Positions 51,325-60,319 of a stretch of 64,000 bases of DNA are shown one piece after another. The translations under genes and the position numbers were made by a program. The stretch comes from Streptomyces xantholiticus (GTDB taxonomy: Bacteria; Actinomycetota; Actinomycetes; Streptomycetales; Streptomycetaceae), in the NCBI RefSeq assembly GCF_014651015.1, contig NZ_BMWB01000007.1, forward strand, positions 202,262 through 266,261. The letters run 5' to 3'. How positions within the stretch are numbered: the first letter of the stretch is position 1; each line of letters opens with the position of its first letter. The notes beneath the pieces were generated by a model, which had not been told where the DNA came from, made no database searches, and worked only from the letters and a program-made list of their open reading frames with translations.

Positions 51325-52704
51325 ATGAGCACCACGGAGCGTCCCAGGATCCTCGTTGTAGGCGGTGGGTACGTAGGCCTGTACGCGGCTCGGCGCATTC
51401 TCAAGAAGATGCGCTACGGCGAGGCGACCGTCACGGTCGTCGACCCGCGGTCGTACATGACGTACCAGCCCTTCCTCCCCGAAGCTGCCGCCGGCAGCAT
51501 CTCGCCTCGGCATGTCGTCGTCCCGCTGCGACGCGTGCTGCCCAAGGCAGAGGTTCTCACCGGTCGGGTCACGACCATCGACCAGGACCGCAAGGTCGCG
51601 ACGATCTCGCCGCTCGTCGGCGAGGCGTACGAGCTGCCCTTCGACTACCTGGTGATCGCGCTCGGCGCGATCTCCCGCACCTTCCCGATCCCCGGCCTCG
51701 CCGAGCAGGGCATCGGTATGAAGGGCATCGAAGAGGCCATCGGTCTGCGCAACCACGTCCTCGAGCAGCTCGACAAGGCCGACTCGACGACCGACGAGGA
51801 CGTCCGCCGCAAGGCGCTCACCTTCGTCTTCGTCGGCGGCGGCTTCGCCGGCGCCGAGACCATAGGCGAGGTCGAGGACCTGGCCCGCGACGCGGCCAAG
51901 TACTACAGCAACGTGAAGCGCGAGGACATGCGCTTCATCCTGGTCGACGCCGCCGACAAGATCCTTCCCGAGGTCGGCCCGAAGCTGGGCAAGTACGGCA
52001 AGGAGCACCTCGAGGGTCGTGGGGTCGAGGTCTACCTCTCCACCTCCATGGACTCGTGCGTGGACGGTCACGTGGTGCTGAAGAACGGCCTCGAGGTCGA
52101 CTCGAACACCATCGTGTGGACGGCCGGCGTGAAGCCGAACCCGGCGCTCGCCCGCTACGGCCTGCCGCTGGGCCCGCGCGGCCACGTCGACTGCACCGAG
52201 ACCCTCCAGGTCACGGGCAGCGACTACATCTGGGCCGCCGGCGACAACGCCCAGGTCCCGGACATGGCCGCCCGCAAGGCCGGCGTCGAGAACGCCTGGT
52301 GCCCGCCGAACGCCCAGCACGCGCTGCGCCAGGCCAGGGTCCTCGGCGACAACGTCATCTCCGGGATGCGCGGCTTCCCGCAGAAGACCTACGAGCACGC
52401 GAACAAGGGTGCGGTCGCCGGACTCGGCCTGCACAAGGGTGTCGCGATGATCGTCCTGGGCAAGGTGAAGATCAAGCTCAAGGGCCGGCTGGCCTGGTAC
52501 ATGCACCGCGGCTACCACGGCATGGCCATGCCGACCTGGAACCGCAAGATCCGTGTGCTCGCCGACTGGACGCTGGCGGTGTTCCTGAAGCGCGAGGTCG
52601 TCTCCCTCGGTGCGATGGAGACCCCGCGCGAGGAGTTCTACGAGGCGGCCAAGCCCGCTCCGGCCGCCGCCAAGCCGGAGGCCGAGAAGGCCAAGGCCTC
52701 CTAG
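51325..52704 (+). CDS. ndh: Type II NADH dehydrogenase
   Basis: 459 residues from ATG 51325. FAD site ERPRILVVGGGYVGLYAARR, substrate-quinone region PFLPEAAAGSISPRHVVVPL, NADH site FVFVGGGFAGAETIGEVEDL, and the second FAD motif YIWAAGDNAQVPD. The C-terminal region (LKGRLAWYMHRGYHGMAMPT, LADWTLAVFLKREVVSLG) forms the membrane-binding helices. It feeds NADH electrons to menaquinone without proton pumping. A Rex-like operator suggests repression when NADH is low. Confidence 0.94.
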   Translation: MSTTERPRILVVGGGYVGLYAARRILKKMRYGEATVTVVDPRSYMTYQPFLPEAAAGSISPRHVVVPLRRVLPKAEVLTGRVTTIDQDRKVATISPLVGEAYELPFDYLVIALGAISRTFPIPGLAEQGIGMKGIEEAIGLRNHVLEQLDKADSTTDEDVRRKALTFVFVGGGFAGAETIGEVEDLARDAAKYYSNVKREDMRFILVDAADKILPEVGPKLGKYGKEHLEGRGVEVYLSTSMDSCVDGHVVLKNGLEVDSNTIVWTAGVKPNPALARYGLPLGPRGHVDCTETLQVTGSDYIWAAGDNAQVPDMAARKAGVENAWCPPNAQHALRQARVLGDNVISGMRGFPQKTYEHANKGAVAGLGLHKGVAMIVLGKVKIKLKGRLAWYMHRGYHGMAMPTWNRKIRVLADWTLAVFLKREVVSLGAMETPREEFYEAAKPAPAAAKPEAEKAKAS

Positions 52705-52721
52705 CGGTACCCCCGCCCTTT

Positions 52722-52761
52722 GAAGGGGCCGCCCGCCATCCGTGGTGCGGGCGGCCCCTTC
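52722..52761 (+). terminator. Terminator after ndh
   Basis: A perfect 15-bp stem (arm GAAGGGGCCGCCCGC) with a 10-base loop, 18 bases past the stop. Confidence 0.9.
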
Positions 52762-53132
52762 GCCGTCCCCCTGCGCCCGCGTCCGGCGCGCGCCTCCGCA
52801 CCGCGACGTCCCCGTGCGCCCGCATGCGGCGCCGCGCCGCCGCTCCGTGGCCCACGCCCCCGCACCGCGACGCCCCCGTATGCCCCCGTACGCCCCCGTG
52901 CGGCGCCGCGGCGCCGGGCCGCCGGATCGCCGACGCCGCCGGCCCGACCAGGGCTCCCCCGGGGCGTGACCTGACTCCGACCAGGTGTCATCCGTGGCCG
53001 AATTGCCTGTGCGTTGCGTAGTGCGGGGAAGCACACACGGTGGTCGCATTGTTGAAGGAACTGCACCGTGCAAGCCCGCCGGCGCGGGGTTGCCGGGCGT
53101 TCGCGGGAACCACCGTCACGGAGGTGTGCGCC
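52762..53132. repeat. Low-complexity GC-rich intergenic region with a duplication
   Basis: The block starting CGCACCGCGACG at 52797-52836 recurs in altered form at 52861-52910, the second copy expanded by three tandem 10-mers of type CGCCCCCGTA (52871-52900). Both end in GCGGCGCCGCG. No gene is supported until the AT-richer 53000-53060 stretch, which probably carries the promoter of the next gene. Confidence 0.6.
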
Positions 53133-54422
53133 ATGGCCGATGCCGCGCTGCGGCTGACCACTCTTGCCGAGGAGCTGCTGGGAGCCCCGCTCCCCGTACG
53201 CATCCGCGCCTGGGACGGCAGCGAGTCCGGACCCCCGGGCGTGCCCACCCTCGTGGTACGCCACCGGCGCGCCCTGCGGCGGCTGTTGTGGCGGCCGGGC
53301 GAGCTGGGGCTTGCGCGGGCCTGGGTCGCCGGGGAGATCGACATCGACGGCGATCTGTACGAGACGCTGGATCTGCTCGCCGGGCTCGTCTGGGAACGCG
53401 GCTCCGACCAGAAGACCGCCGTTCACCCGGTACGCGACCCGCGGCTGCGGGCCGCCGCCCGCGGCCTGCTGAAGCTGGGCGGGGCCCTGCCGCCCCCGCC
53501 CCCGCCCGCCGAGGAGGTGCGCCGCCGCACCGGCCCGCTGCACACCAGGCGGCGCGACAAGGAGGCCATCAGCCACCACTACGACGTCGGCAACGACTTC
53601 TACGAGCTCGTGCTCGGGCCGTCCATGGTCTACTCGTGCGCCTACTGGGACGACGCCGGCACCCTGGAGGACGCCCAGCGCGACAAGCTCGACCTGGTCT
53701 GCCGCAAGCTCGGGCTGAGGGCGGGCGACCGGCTGCTCGACGTGGGCTGCGGCTGGGGCTCCATGGCCATGCACGCGGCCCGTGAGTACGGCGCCCGGGT
53801 CACGGGCGTGACTCTCTCCCGGGAACAGGCCGTCTACGCTCGTAAGCGCATCGCGGACGAGGGCCTCACGGACCGCATCGAGATCCGGGTCCAGGACTAC
53901 CGCGACGTCAGGGACGGCCCGTACGACGCCGTTTCGTCCATCGGGATGGCCGAGCACGTGGGGCGTGTCCGCTACCGCGAGTACGCCGGCCAGCTGTTCT
54001 CCCTCCTCGTGCCCGGCGGCCGGCTGCTCAACCACCAGATCGCCCGCCGCCCCGAGAAGGACGAATCCGCCTACCGCATCGACGAGTTCATCGACCGGTA
54101 CGTCTTCCCCGACGGCGAGCTCGCGCCCCTGGGCCGTACCGTCGCCACCCTGGAGGACGCGGGCTTCGAGGTCCGCGACGTCCAGGCCATCCGCGAGCAC
54201 TACGCCCGCACCCTGCGCGCCTGGGTCGCCAACCTGGAGCGCGCCTGGCCGCAGGCCGCGCGGCTCACCTCCGTCGGACGAGCCCGGGTCTGGCGGCTCT
54301 ACATGGCCGCCTCCGCGGTCTCCTTCGAGCGCAACAGGATCGGCGTCAACCAGATCCTCGCCGTGAAGACCCCGGATGGCGGCAGCTCGGGAGTGCTGCT
54401 GCGGACCCGCGACTGGCGCTGA
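53133..54422 (+). CDS. Cyclopropane-fatty-acyl-phospholipid synthase-family methyltransferase
   Basis: 429 residues from ATG 53133, chosen for GGAGGTG 7 bases upstream. An N-terminal SCP-like segment (RALRRLLWRPGELGLARAWV, GEIDIDGDLYETLDLL) precedes the enzyme core: ISHHYDVGNDFYELVLGPSM with VYSCAYW, then LLDVGCGWGSMAMHAAREYG (SAM site), GVTLSREQAVYA, SSIGMAEHVGRVRYREYAGQ and VANLERAWPQAARL. This is the CfaS/MmaA fold, adding methylene or methyl to unsaturated acyl chains in membrane lipids. Confidence 0.94.
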   Translation: MADAALRLTTLAEELLGAPLPVRIRAWDGSESGPPGVPTLVVRHRRALRRLLWRPGELGLARAWVAGEIDIDGDLYETLDLLAGLVWERGSDQKTAVHPVRDPRLRAAARGLLKLGGALPPPPPPAEEVRRRTGPLHTRRRDKEAISHHYDVGNDFYELVLGPSMVYSCAYWDDAGTLEDAQRDKLDLVCRKLGLRAGDRLLDVGCGWGSMAMHAAREYGARVTGVTLSREQAVYARKRIADEGLTDRIEIRVQDYRDVRDGPYDAVSSIGMAEHVGRVRYREYAGQLFSLLVPGGRLLNHQIARRPEKDESAYRIDEFIDRYVFPDGELAPLGRTVATLEDAGFEVRDVQAIREHYARTLRAWVANLERAWPQAARLTSVGRARVWRLYMAASAVSFERNRIGVNQILAVKTPDGGSSGVLLRTRDWR

Positions 54423-54430
54423 ACGCGGAA

Positions 54431-54483
54431 CGCCGAAGGCCCCCTGTGGTGTGTACGGCAGACACCACAGGGGGCCTTCGGCG
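54431..54483. terminator. Bidirectional terminator between the Cfa-like gene and ABC copy 2
   Basis: A perfect 22-bp stem (arm starts CGCCGAAGGCCCCCTGTGG) with a 9-base loop between convergent genes. Confidence 0.92.
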
Positions 54484-54489
54484 GAGTCT

Positions 54490-57027
54490 CTACTCCGTCT
54501 TGATCGCCGTCAGCATGTTCAGCTTCGCCGCGCTCCGCGCCGGCCACAGCGCGGCCAGCACGCCGACCACACCGGCCAGCAGCAGGAAGATCCCGATCCG
54601 GTCCCACGGCATGACCAGCACGTAGCCGGGGATCTCCTTGCGGATCGTCTCGCCGATCGCCCAGGCGAGGAACGAGCCGAGGCCGATGCCGATCACCGCG
54701 CCGAAGACCGAGATCACCACAGCCTCCAGCCGAATCATCCGCTTCACCTTGCCGCGGTCCAGGCCGATCGCCCGCAGCATGCCGATCTCCTGCTGACGCT
54801 CGAAGACGGACATCGCCAGGGTGTTGATGACCCCGAGCACCGCGATGATCAGGGCCATCGCCAGCAGTCCGTACATGATGTTCAGCGCCGTGTTGATGAA
54901 TCCGCCGAACATGTTCCGGATGTCCTGCTGGTCCATGATGCTCATCGCCGGGTTGTCGCCCAGGGCGTCGACCAGCGCCTGCTCGTTCGCCTCTGTCGCG
55001 CCGTCGTCCATCTTCACCCAGATCTCCGGGATGTACGGCTTGGGCTCGTACGGGGCGACGACGTCGGTGGCGACCAGGATCGGCGACAGGAACTCGTTGC
55101 CCTTGTAGACGGCGCCGACCGTCAGGTTCTTGGTCTCCTTCCTGCCCTCCTGGCCGAACTCGGCGGGCAGCGTGTCACCGGTCTTCCAGCCGTTCGACTC
55201 GGCGGTGTCGTCGTCGACCGCGATCTGCCCCTTGCCGAGCGTGGCGAGCGAGCCGGAGACCGTCTCCAGGTCGAAGACCTTCTCCACGTCGCCCGGGGTG
55301 ACCGCGGACGCCGAGTGCCACTCTCCCTTGATCTCCATGGACGAGGCCTGCTGCGGGGAGACGGCGCTGATGCCCTTCGCCTTCTCGATCGCGTCGAGCG
55401 CCGACTTGTCCAGCGCGCCGCCGCCGGCCATCGAGACCATGTAGTCGGCCCTGATGTTGTCGGTGGTCATCCGGTCCACTGCCCGGCCCATCGTGGCGCC
55501 GAGCACCGAGATCCCGGTGACCAGGGTGAGCCCGATCGCCAGCGCGGAGGCGGTGGCACCCGTACGGCGCGGGTTGCGCACCGCGTTCTGCCCGGCGAGC
55601 TTGCCGGACACCCCGAAGGCGCCCTTCAACAGCGGCCGCACCAGCGCGATCACCGGCCGGGAAAGCAGCGGGATCAGGACGATGACGCCGACCAGCGCCA
55701 GGAATGCGCCGCCCCCGATGATCATGCGCCCGTCGGAGCCCGCCGCCGCACCGGCGACGATCGCGGCCGCGCCGAGCAGGGTGAGCACACCGCCGATGGT
55801 GTTCCGCAGCACCAGCGACTTGGTGGTCGCCACCGCGTGCACGCTGCTCATCGCCGCCACCGGCGGGATCTTCGCGGCCCGGCGGGCGGGCAGCCACGCC
55901 GCCAGCACCGTGATGAGCACACCGACGGCAAGGGCGGCTGCCACGGCGGTGGGGGAGACGACGAGCGGTCCCGCGGGCACCTTCGCGCCGAAGGTGCTCA
56001 TCGCCGACCGCAGGCCCGTCGCAAGCCCCAGGCCGAGCAGGAAGCCGACCACCGACGCGACCGCCCCGACGACCAGCGCCTCGAGGATCACGGAGCGCTT
56101 GACCTGGCGGCGGGAGGCGCCGACGGCACGCAACAGCGCCAGTTCCCTGGTGCGCTGGGCGACCAGCATGGTGAAGGTGTTGGCGATCAGGAAGACGCCG
56201 ACGAAGAGGGCGATGGCCGCGAACGCCAGCAGCATCGTGTTCATGTTCGACAGACCGCTCTCGATCTGCCGTGCCTGGTCATCCGCCAGCTCCTTGCCGG
56301 TCTGCGCCTCGGAGTCCTTGGGCAGCAGCGGCTCGAGGGAGGTGAGGATCTTCGTGTCGGAGGCGCCGGGCTCGGCGGTCACGGTGACGTCGGAGAAATA
56401 GCCGGGCTGCAGGTACAGCTTCTGGGCCACGTCGGTGTCGAAGAGGACCAGGCTGCCGCCCGCGTTGACCGCGCCGTCCTCGGTGGTGAAGACACCGGCG
56501 AGGGCGTACTCCTTCACCGGGCCGTTGGTGGCCACCCGCACGGTGTCACCGACCTTGTACTCGCCCTTGTCGGCGGAGTCCTTGTCGAGGGCGATCTCGC
56601 CGTCCTCGCGCGGTCCGTCGCCGTCGGTGAACGTGTACGCGGCGTCCTTGCCGTCCTTGCCGGGGGCGAAGTTCGCGCCGGTGTTGGACCAGCCGTTGCC
56701 GATGAGCTTGCCGTCCCGGTCGGCGACGCCGGCGAAGCCGGAGACCCGGCCGGTGGCACCGGCCACCCCGTCGACGCCCCGGATCTTCTGCAGGGTCTTC
56801 TCGTCGATCCCTGCGTCCTTCTCGCTTCCCGTCTGGTCGATGTAGGTCGTCACGGCGACCGCGACGTCGTCGTAGCTCTTCGCCGACTGGTTGCGGTAGG
56901 CGTTGCCGAGGGTGTCGGTGAAGACCAGGGTGCCGGAGACGAAGGCCACGCCGAGCATCACGGCGAGCACGGTCATCAGCAGCCTGGCCTTGTGCGCAAG
57001 CACATTGCGCAAGGCGGTACGGAACAT
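54490..57027 (-). CDS. FtsX-like ABC permease, copy 2
   Basis: 845 residues. N-terminal helix (LLMTVLAVMLGVAFVSGTLV), a large extracytoplasmic domain, then FtsX modules MLLAFAAIALFVGVFLIANT with AQRTRELALLRAVGASRRQV, and LLAMALIIAVLGVINTLAMS with FERQQEIGMLRAIGLDRGKV. The domain order is the same as in the permease at 18051-20621 but the extracytoplasmic parts have diverged, so the two probably differ in substrate. The ATPase gene lies 113 bases upstream on the same strand. Confidence 0.95.
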   Translation of the reverse strand: MFRTALRNVLAHKARLLMTVLAVMLGVAFVSGTLVFTDTLGNAYRNQSAKSYDDVAVAVTTYIDQTGSEKDAGIDEKTLQKIRGVDGVAGATGRVSGFAGVADRDGKLIGNGWSNTGANFAPGKDGKDAAYTFTDGDGPREDGEIALDKDSADKGEYKVGDTVRVATNGPVKEYALAGVFTTEDGAVNAGGSLVLFDTDVAQKLYLQPGYFSDVTVTAEPGASDTKILTSLEPLLPKDSEAQTGKELADDQARQIESGLSNMNTMLLAFAAIALFVGVFLIANTFTMLVAQRTRELALLRAVGASRRQVKRSVILEALVVGAVASVVGFLLGLGLATGLRSAMSTFGAKVPAGPLVVSPTAVAAALAVGVLITVLAAWLPARRAAKIPPVAAMSSVHAVATTKSLVLRNTIGGVLTLLGAAAIVAGAAAGSDGRMIIGGGAFLALVGVIVLIPLLSRPVIALVRPLLKGAFGVSGKLAGQNAVRNPRRTGATASALAIGLTLVTGISVLGATMGRAVDRMTTDNIRADYMVSMAGGGALDKSALDAIEKAKGISAVSPQQASSMEIKGEWHSASAVTPGDVEKVFDLETVSGSLATLGKGQIAVDDDTAESNGWKTGDTLPAEFGQEGRKETKNLTVGAVYKGNEFLSPILVATDVVAPYEPKPYIPEIWVKMDDGATEANEQALVDALGDNPAMSIMDQQDIRNMFGGFINTALNIMYGLLAMALIIAVLGVINTLAMSVFERQQEIGMLRAIGLDRGKVKRMIRLEAVVISVFGAVIGIGLGSFLAWAIGETIRKEIPGYVLVMPWDRIGIFLLLAGVVGVLAALWPARSAAKLNMLTAIKTE

Positions 57028-57140
57028 GTGGGTGTCCTGGAAGTGGGCGTCGGGGCGCGACGGCCGGCCCTTTGGGCCGGCCGTGGCCGACGGGAAGAAG
57101 ATCTGGGAGGGGGCGCGGGGCGAAGTCGCCCCGGCGCGCG

Positions 57141-57911
57141 TCAGCTCGTACGGCCCTTGGCGTCGAAGGCCTTCATACGGTCGAGGACGCCGTCCGCGGA
57201 CGGGTTGTGCATCTCGTCGACGATCGCGCCGTCCGCCAGGAAGATCACCCGGTCGGCGTAGGAGGCGGCCACCGGGTCGTGCGTCACCATGACCACGGTC
57301 TGACCGAGCTCGCGCACCGAGTTGCGCAGGAAGCCGAGGACCTCGGCGCCCGAGCGGGAGTCCAGGTTGCCGGTCGGCTCGTCACCGAAGATGATCTCCG
57401 GCCGGGACGCCAGGGCGCGGGCGACTGCCACGCGCTGCTGCTGGCCGCCGGAGAGCTGCGTCGGCCGGTGACTGAGCCGGTCCCGCAGGCCCACCATGTC
57501 GATGACCCGCTGCAGCCACTCCTGGTCGGGCTTGCGGCCGGCGATGTCCATCGGGAGTGTGATGTTCTCCTGCGCGGTCAGGGTCGGCAGCAGGTTGAAC
57601 GCCTGGAAGATGAAGCCGATCTTGTCGCGGCGCAGTTGCGTGAGCTGCTTGTCCTTCAGGCTGCCGAGCTCGGTGTCGCCGATGCGTACGGAGCCGGAGC
57701 TGAAGCTGTCCAGACCGGCGACGCAGTGCATCAGCGTCGACTTGCCGGAGCCGGACGGGCCCATGATCGCGGTGAACTCGGCCTGCCGGAAGTCGACGCT
57801 CACATGGTCCAGCGCGACCACCTGGGTCTCGCCCTGTCCGTACACCTTGGACAGATCCGTGGCGCGGGCCGCCACTGCGGTGGCGCGGTGAGCGATGGGG
57901 GTGGTGGTCAC
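57141..57911 (-). CDS. ABC transporter ATP-binding protein (MacB/LolD type), copy 2
   Basis: 256 residues. Walker A AIMGPSGSGKSTLMHCVAGL, Q loop FIFQAFNLLPTLTAQENITL, signature QLSGGQQQRVAVARALASRP, Walker B EIIFGDEPTGNLDSRSGAEV and the His switch VMVTHDP. From Walker A on it is nearly identical to copy 1, including the C-terminal DGVLDRMKAFDAKGRTS. Unlike copy 1 there is a 113-base gap to the permease rather than an overlap. Confidence 0.96.
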   Translation of the reverse strand: MTTTPIAHRATAVAARATDLSKVYGQGETQVVALDHVSVDFRQAEFTAIMGPSGSGKSTLMHCVAGLDSFSSGSVRIGDTELGSLKDKQLTQLRRDKIGFIFQAFNLLPTLTAQENITLPMDIAGRKPDQEWLQRVIDMVGLRDRLSHRPTQLSGGQQQRVAVARALASRPEIIFGDEPTGNLDSRSGAEVLGFLRNSVRELGQTVVMVTHDPVAASYADRVIFLADGAIVDEMHNPSADGVLDRMKAFDAKGRTS

Positions 57912-58277
57912 GAGAAGAGCTCCTGTCGGGACGGTGCCGCGGGGACGACACCATCCTGTCGGCGCCGGCGCCGCGGATCGTCAGCCCCGGTGCCCGTTCC
58001 GGGGGCCCTCTCGGGTCGGACCGTACGGCACGTTCCTCCTCCTTTGGGATGACGATGTCCCTGAGGGTCCATGGGGGCCGAAGGAGGGCGCTTTTCCGTC
58101 AATCCCAGGTGCGTGAGGCAGTGCCCCCGGGCGGTACGAGGAGGGTGCGAATACCCTGTTACCTGGCCTGACACACCCTCAGGAGCCTTTGGTACCAGTC
58201 AAGATCGGGCCATCGGCCCGCCTGCGGAGCGGCCCGCACCGATAGGGTCGTGAGCCGACGCGGAGCCCTCGCGCCAC
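57912..58277. other. Divergent promoter region between ABC copy 2 and bldA
   Basis: 366 bases with no supported gene. The minus-strand side provides the ABC ribosome site (GGAGCTCTTCTCGTG). On the plus side TAGGGT at 58243-58248 is a possible -10 box about 30 bases before the tRNA; I cannot assign a convincing -35. Confidence 0.45.
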
Positions 58278-58359
58278 GCCCGGGTGGTGGAATGCAGACA
58301 CGGCGAGCTTAAACCTCGCTGCCCCTCGGGGCGTGCCGGTTCAAGTCCGGCTCCGGGCA
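58278..58359 (+). tRNA. bldA: tRNA-Leu (anticodon UAA), the TTA-decoding bldA tRNA
   Basis: 82 bases. Acceptor GCCCGGG pairs with TCCGGGC (one G-T); the anticodon stem GCGAG/CTCGC encloses loop CTTAAAC, so the anticodon is TAA at 58310-58312. A long variable arm (TGCCCCTCGGGGCG) marks a class II tRNA, and the T arm is GCCGGTTCAAGTCCGGC. Discriminator A, no encoded CCA. In Streptomyces this tRNA alone reads the rare UUA codon and controls aerial growth and antibiotic production. I noticed no in-frame TTA codon in the neighbouring genes I scanned by eye. Confidence 0.95.
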
Positions 58360-58443
58360 CTCGCTGCCCATCCCCTGTCGGGACACGGCTGAGGGCTCCC
58401 GCCGCCCGACGGCGGCAGGAGCCCCTCGGTCCGTGAGCACCCG

Positions 58444-59044
58444 TCAGGCGGCCCTGGCGCACCGGGGCCGTGCCCATGTACGTCCCCCCTTCAGCGCGCC
58501 GACGGTGACGTCGACGGTGCCGGAACGCCGCGCCTCGGGAGCGCTCACGTCGACCCTCTGGGTCGCCGAGGCGCCGGCTTCGTGGGCGCGGGTGCGGCCG
58601 TCGTCCTCGTGGACGGTGAAGGACGAGCGGCCCTCGGGATGGATGTCGAGGTCGAGCCGGCCCGCGTCCTTGCCCTGCTTCCAGTCCGTGGCCCCCTCGG
58701 GGAACATCGGCACGACCGCGCCCGCCCGGCCGAACAGCGGCAGCGTGTCCAGCAGGGCCCGGTAGCCGTCGATCGTCTGCCTGCCCTCGTGGGCCCGGCC
58801 GGTCCAGTGGTCGGCCCAGTGGCCCTCGGGCAGGTGGATGCCGTCGCGGACGGCGCTGTCCTCGTGGACGGGGGCGAGCCACGGTGTACGCGTCGCCGTT
58901 CGCCTCGAAGCCGGTGATGTCACCGAGCCTCTCGACCGCGGAGGCGTCGTCCGCGGGTGGGGCGGCGCCTGCGGTCGTCATGGACGCCCCCATGAGGACG
59001 GTCGCCGGGACCGGGACGCAGAGTCCGGCTCGCCGGTGGTTCAT
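58444..59044 (-). pseudogene. Remnant of a secreted GH31 glycosidase, deleted and frameshifted
   Basis: From ATG 59044 one frame encodes a signal peptide (MNHRRAGLCVPVPATVLMGA to AGAAPPA) and the mature start VERLGDITGFEANGDAYTVA. Around 58880-58890 the protein resumes in another frame with TPWLAPVHEDSAVRDGIHLP, then EGHWADHWTGRAHEGRQTID and LLDTLPLFGRAGAVVPMFPE. That second part matches the proximal C-terminal beta domain of GH31 alpha-glucosidases/xylosidases. The whole catalytic barrel (several hundred residues) is missing. This is therefore a large internal deletion plus a frame change. Confidence 0.75.
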
Positions 59045-59182
59045 GAACATGCTCCGGGAGTAGGCGGAGGGGCCGCTGCGCATACGAGCCCGGTGCCCGC
59101 ACGCGGGTCAACGCGCACGACGGACATTGCTGCTTGGATCCATGCCGGAAGGTGCAGAGAAAATCAACCGTTCGGAGGGGTG

Positions 59183-59278
59183 GTGGCCGACCCCGCAACC
59201 CCGCTGTGCTGCTGCTGTCACTGCAGGTGTGCATGCCGAAGTGGCAACGATCTCGGAAAGATCCTCCCCGAGCACTAG
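59183..59278 (+). CDS. Possible Cys-rich leader peptide upstream of the Bax-inhibitor gene
   Basis: A 31-residue frame from GTG 59183 with GGAGGGG just upstream; a second GTG lies at 59180. Residues 8-19 read PLCCCCHCRCAC, seven Cys in eleven positions, then RSGNDLGKILPEH and TAG. Cys-rich upstream ORFs act as cysteine-responsive attenuators in some actinobacteria. The next gene starts 69 bases later and encodes a Bax inhibitor-like protein, which has no known cysteine link. Coding is uncertain and the run could be chance. Confidence 0.35.
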   Translation: MADPATPLCCCCHCRCACRSGNDLGKILPEH

Positions 59279-59346
59279 GCCGATCCCTTTGCTTCCGCAT
59301 TACTCTTGACTCCTAGTGCCGCGCACGGTGGCCAAGGAGGAGTGAG

Positions 59347-60219
59347 ATGAGGAGCAGCAACCCGGTCTTCTCGCGACGGGGTTTCAGCCGCGACAACGGC
59401 TACGCCGGCTTCAACGCGCAGCAGCCGCAGGCCGGGGGCCCCGCCGTAGGAACCAACCCCTACGCCCAGGGCGCCGGCAACCCTTACGTGACCAACCCCT
59501 ACGCCCCGGCGGACACGCAGTACGGCGCCCCCGCGCCGGTCCGTACGGATGTCATGACGATGGACGACGTCGTCACGCGCACCGCCATGACTCTGGGCAC
59601 CGTGATTGTCGGTGCGGTCCTCGCCTGGGCCGTTCTGCCGGTGTCGCCGAGCAGCTACGGGATCGCCATCGGCTCGGCCCTGGTGGCGTTCGTCCTCGCG
59701 ATCGTCCAGTCCTTCAAGCGGACGCCGTCGCCCGCGCTGATCCTGAGCTACGCGGCCTTCGAGGGCATCTTCCTCGGCGTGATCAGCGAGATGTACAACA
59801 GCCGGTGGGACGGTGCACCGTTCCAGGCGGTGATCGGCACCATGGCCGTCACCGGCGCCATGCTGTTCGTGTACAAGCAGCGCTGGATCCGGGTCACCGC
59901 GCGGTACGCCCGCATCGGCATGACCATCGCGCTCGCCTTCATCGCCGTGATGATGGTGAACCTGCTGCTGGTCGTCTTCGGCGTCGCCGAAGACGGCGGT
60001 CTGCGCAGCTTCGGCCCGATCGGCGCGATCGTCGGCATCCTCGCCATCCTGATCGGCTGCTTCTTCCTCACCTTGAACTTCAAGGAGATCGAGGACGGCA
60101 TCAGCTACGGTGCGCCGCGTCAGGAGTCCTGGCTGGCCGCCTTCGGACTGACCGTGACGCTGGTCTGGATCTACCTGGAGATGCTGCGTCTGGTGGCGAT
60201 CTTCAGCGGCGACGACTAG
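59347..60219 (+). CDS. Bax inhibitor-1/YccA-family membrane protein
   Basis: 290 residues from ATG 59347 with AAGGAGG 5 bases upstream. A ~65-residue Tyr/Pro/Asn-rich cytoplasmic N-terminus contains NPYAQGAGNPYVTNPYAPAD. Seven hydrophobic helices follow, including IVGAVLAWAVLPVSP and YAAFEGIFLGVISEMYNSRW, ending LTVTLVWIYLEMLRLVAIFS then GDD. This is the actinobacterial YccA layout; the family includes pH-gated calcium-leak channels. The specific role in Streptomyces is not known to me. Confidence 0.93.
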   Translation: MRSSNPVFSRRGFSRDNGYAGFNAQQPQAGGPAVGTNPYAQGAGNPYVTNPYAPADTQYGAPAPVRTDVMTMDDVVTRTAMTLGTVIVGAVLAWAVLPVSPSSYGIAIGSALVAFVLAIVQSFKRTPSPALILSYAAFEGIFLGVISEMYNSRWDGAPFQAVIGTMAVTGAMLFVYKQRWIRVTARYARIGMTIALAFIAVMMVNLLLVVFGVAEDGGLRSFGPIGAIVGILAILIGCFFLTLNFKEIEDGISYGAPRQESWLAAFGLTVTLVWIYLEMLRLVAIFSGDD

Positions 60220-60262
60220 TCGGCCCCGCCGCCCGGCCCCCGCGGCCGGGTGACAGCCGCAC

Positions 60263-60295
60263 GAAGGGCCCGCAGGCACTGCCTGCGGGCCCTTC
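60263..60295. terminator. Bidirectional terminator
   Basis: A 16-bp palindromic stem (arm GAAGGGCCCGCAGGCA) around one base, between the convergent Bax-inhibitor and DUF4287 genes. Confidence 0.85.
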
Positions 60296-60319
60296 CGTCG
60301 TGTGCGGCACCTGAGGCGT

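Noticed and set aside
59275..60279. 334-residue minus frame opposite the Bax-inhibitor gene
   Set aside because: Asp/His/Arg-rich antisense shadow; the plus frame has seven clear membrane helices.
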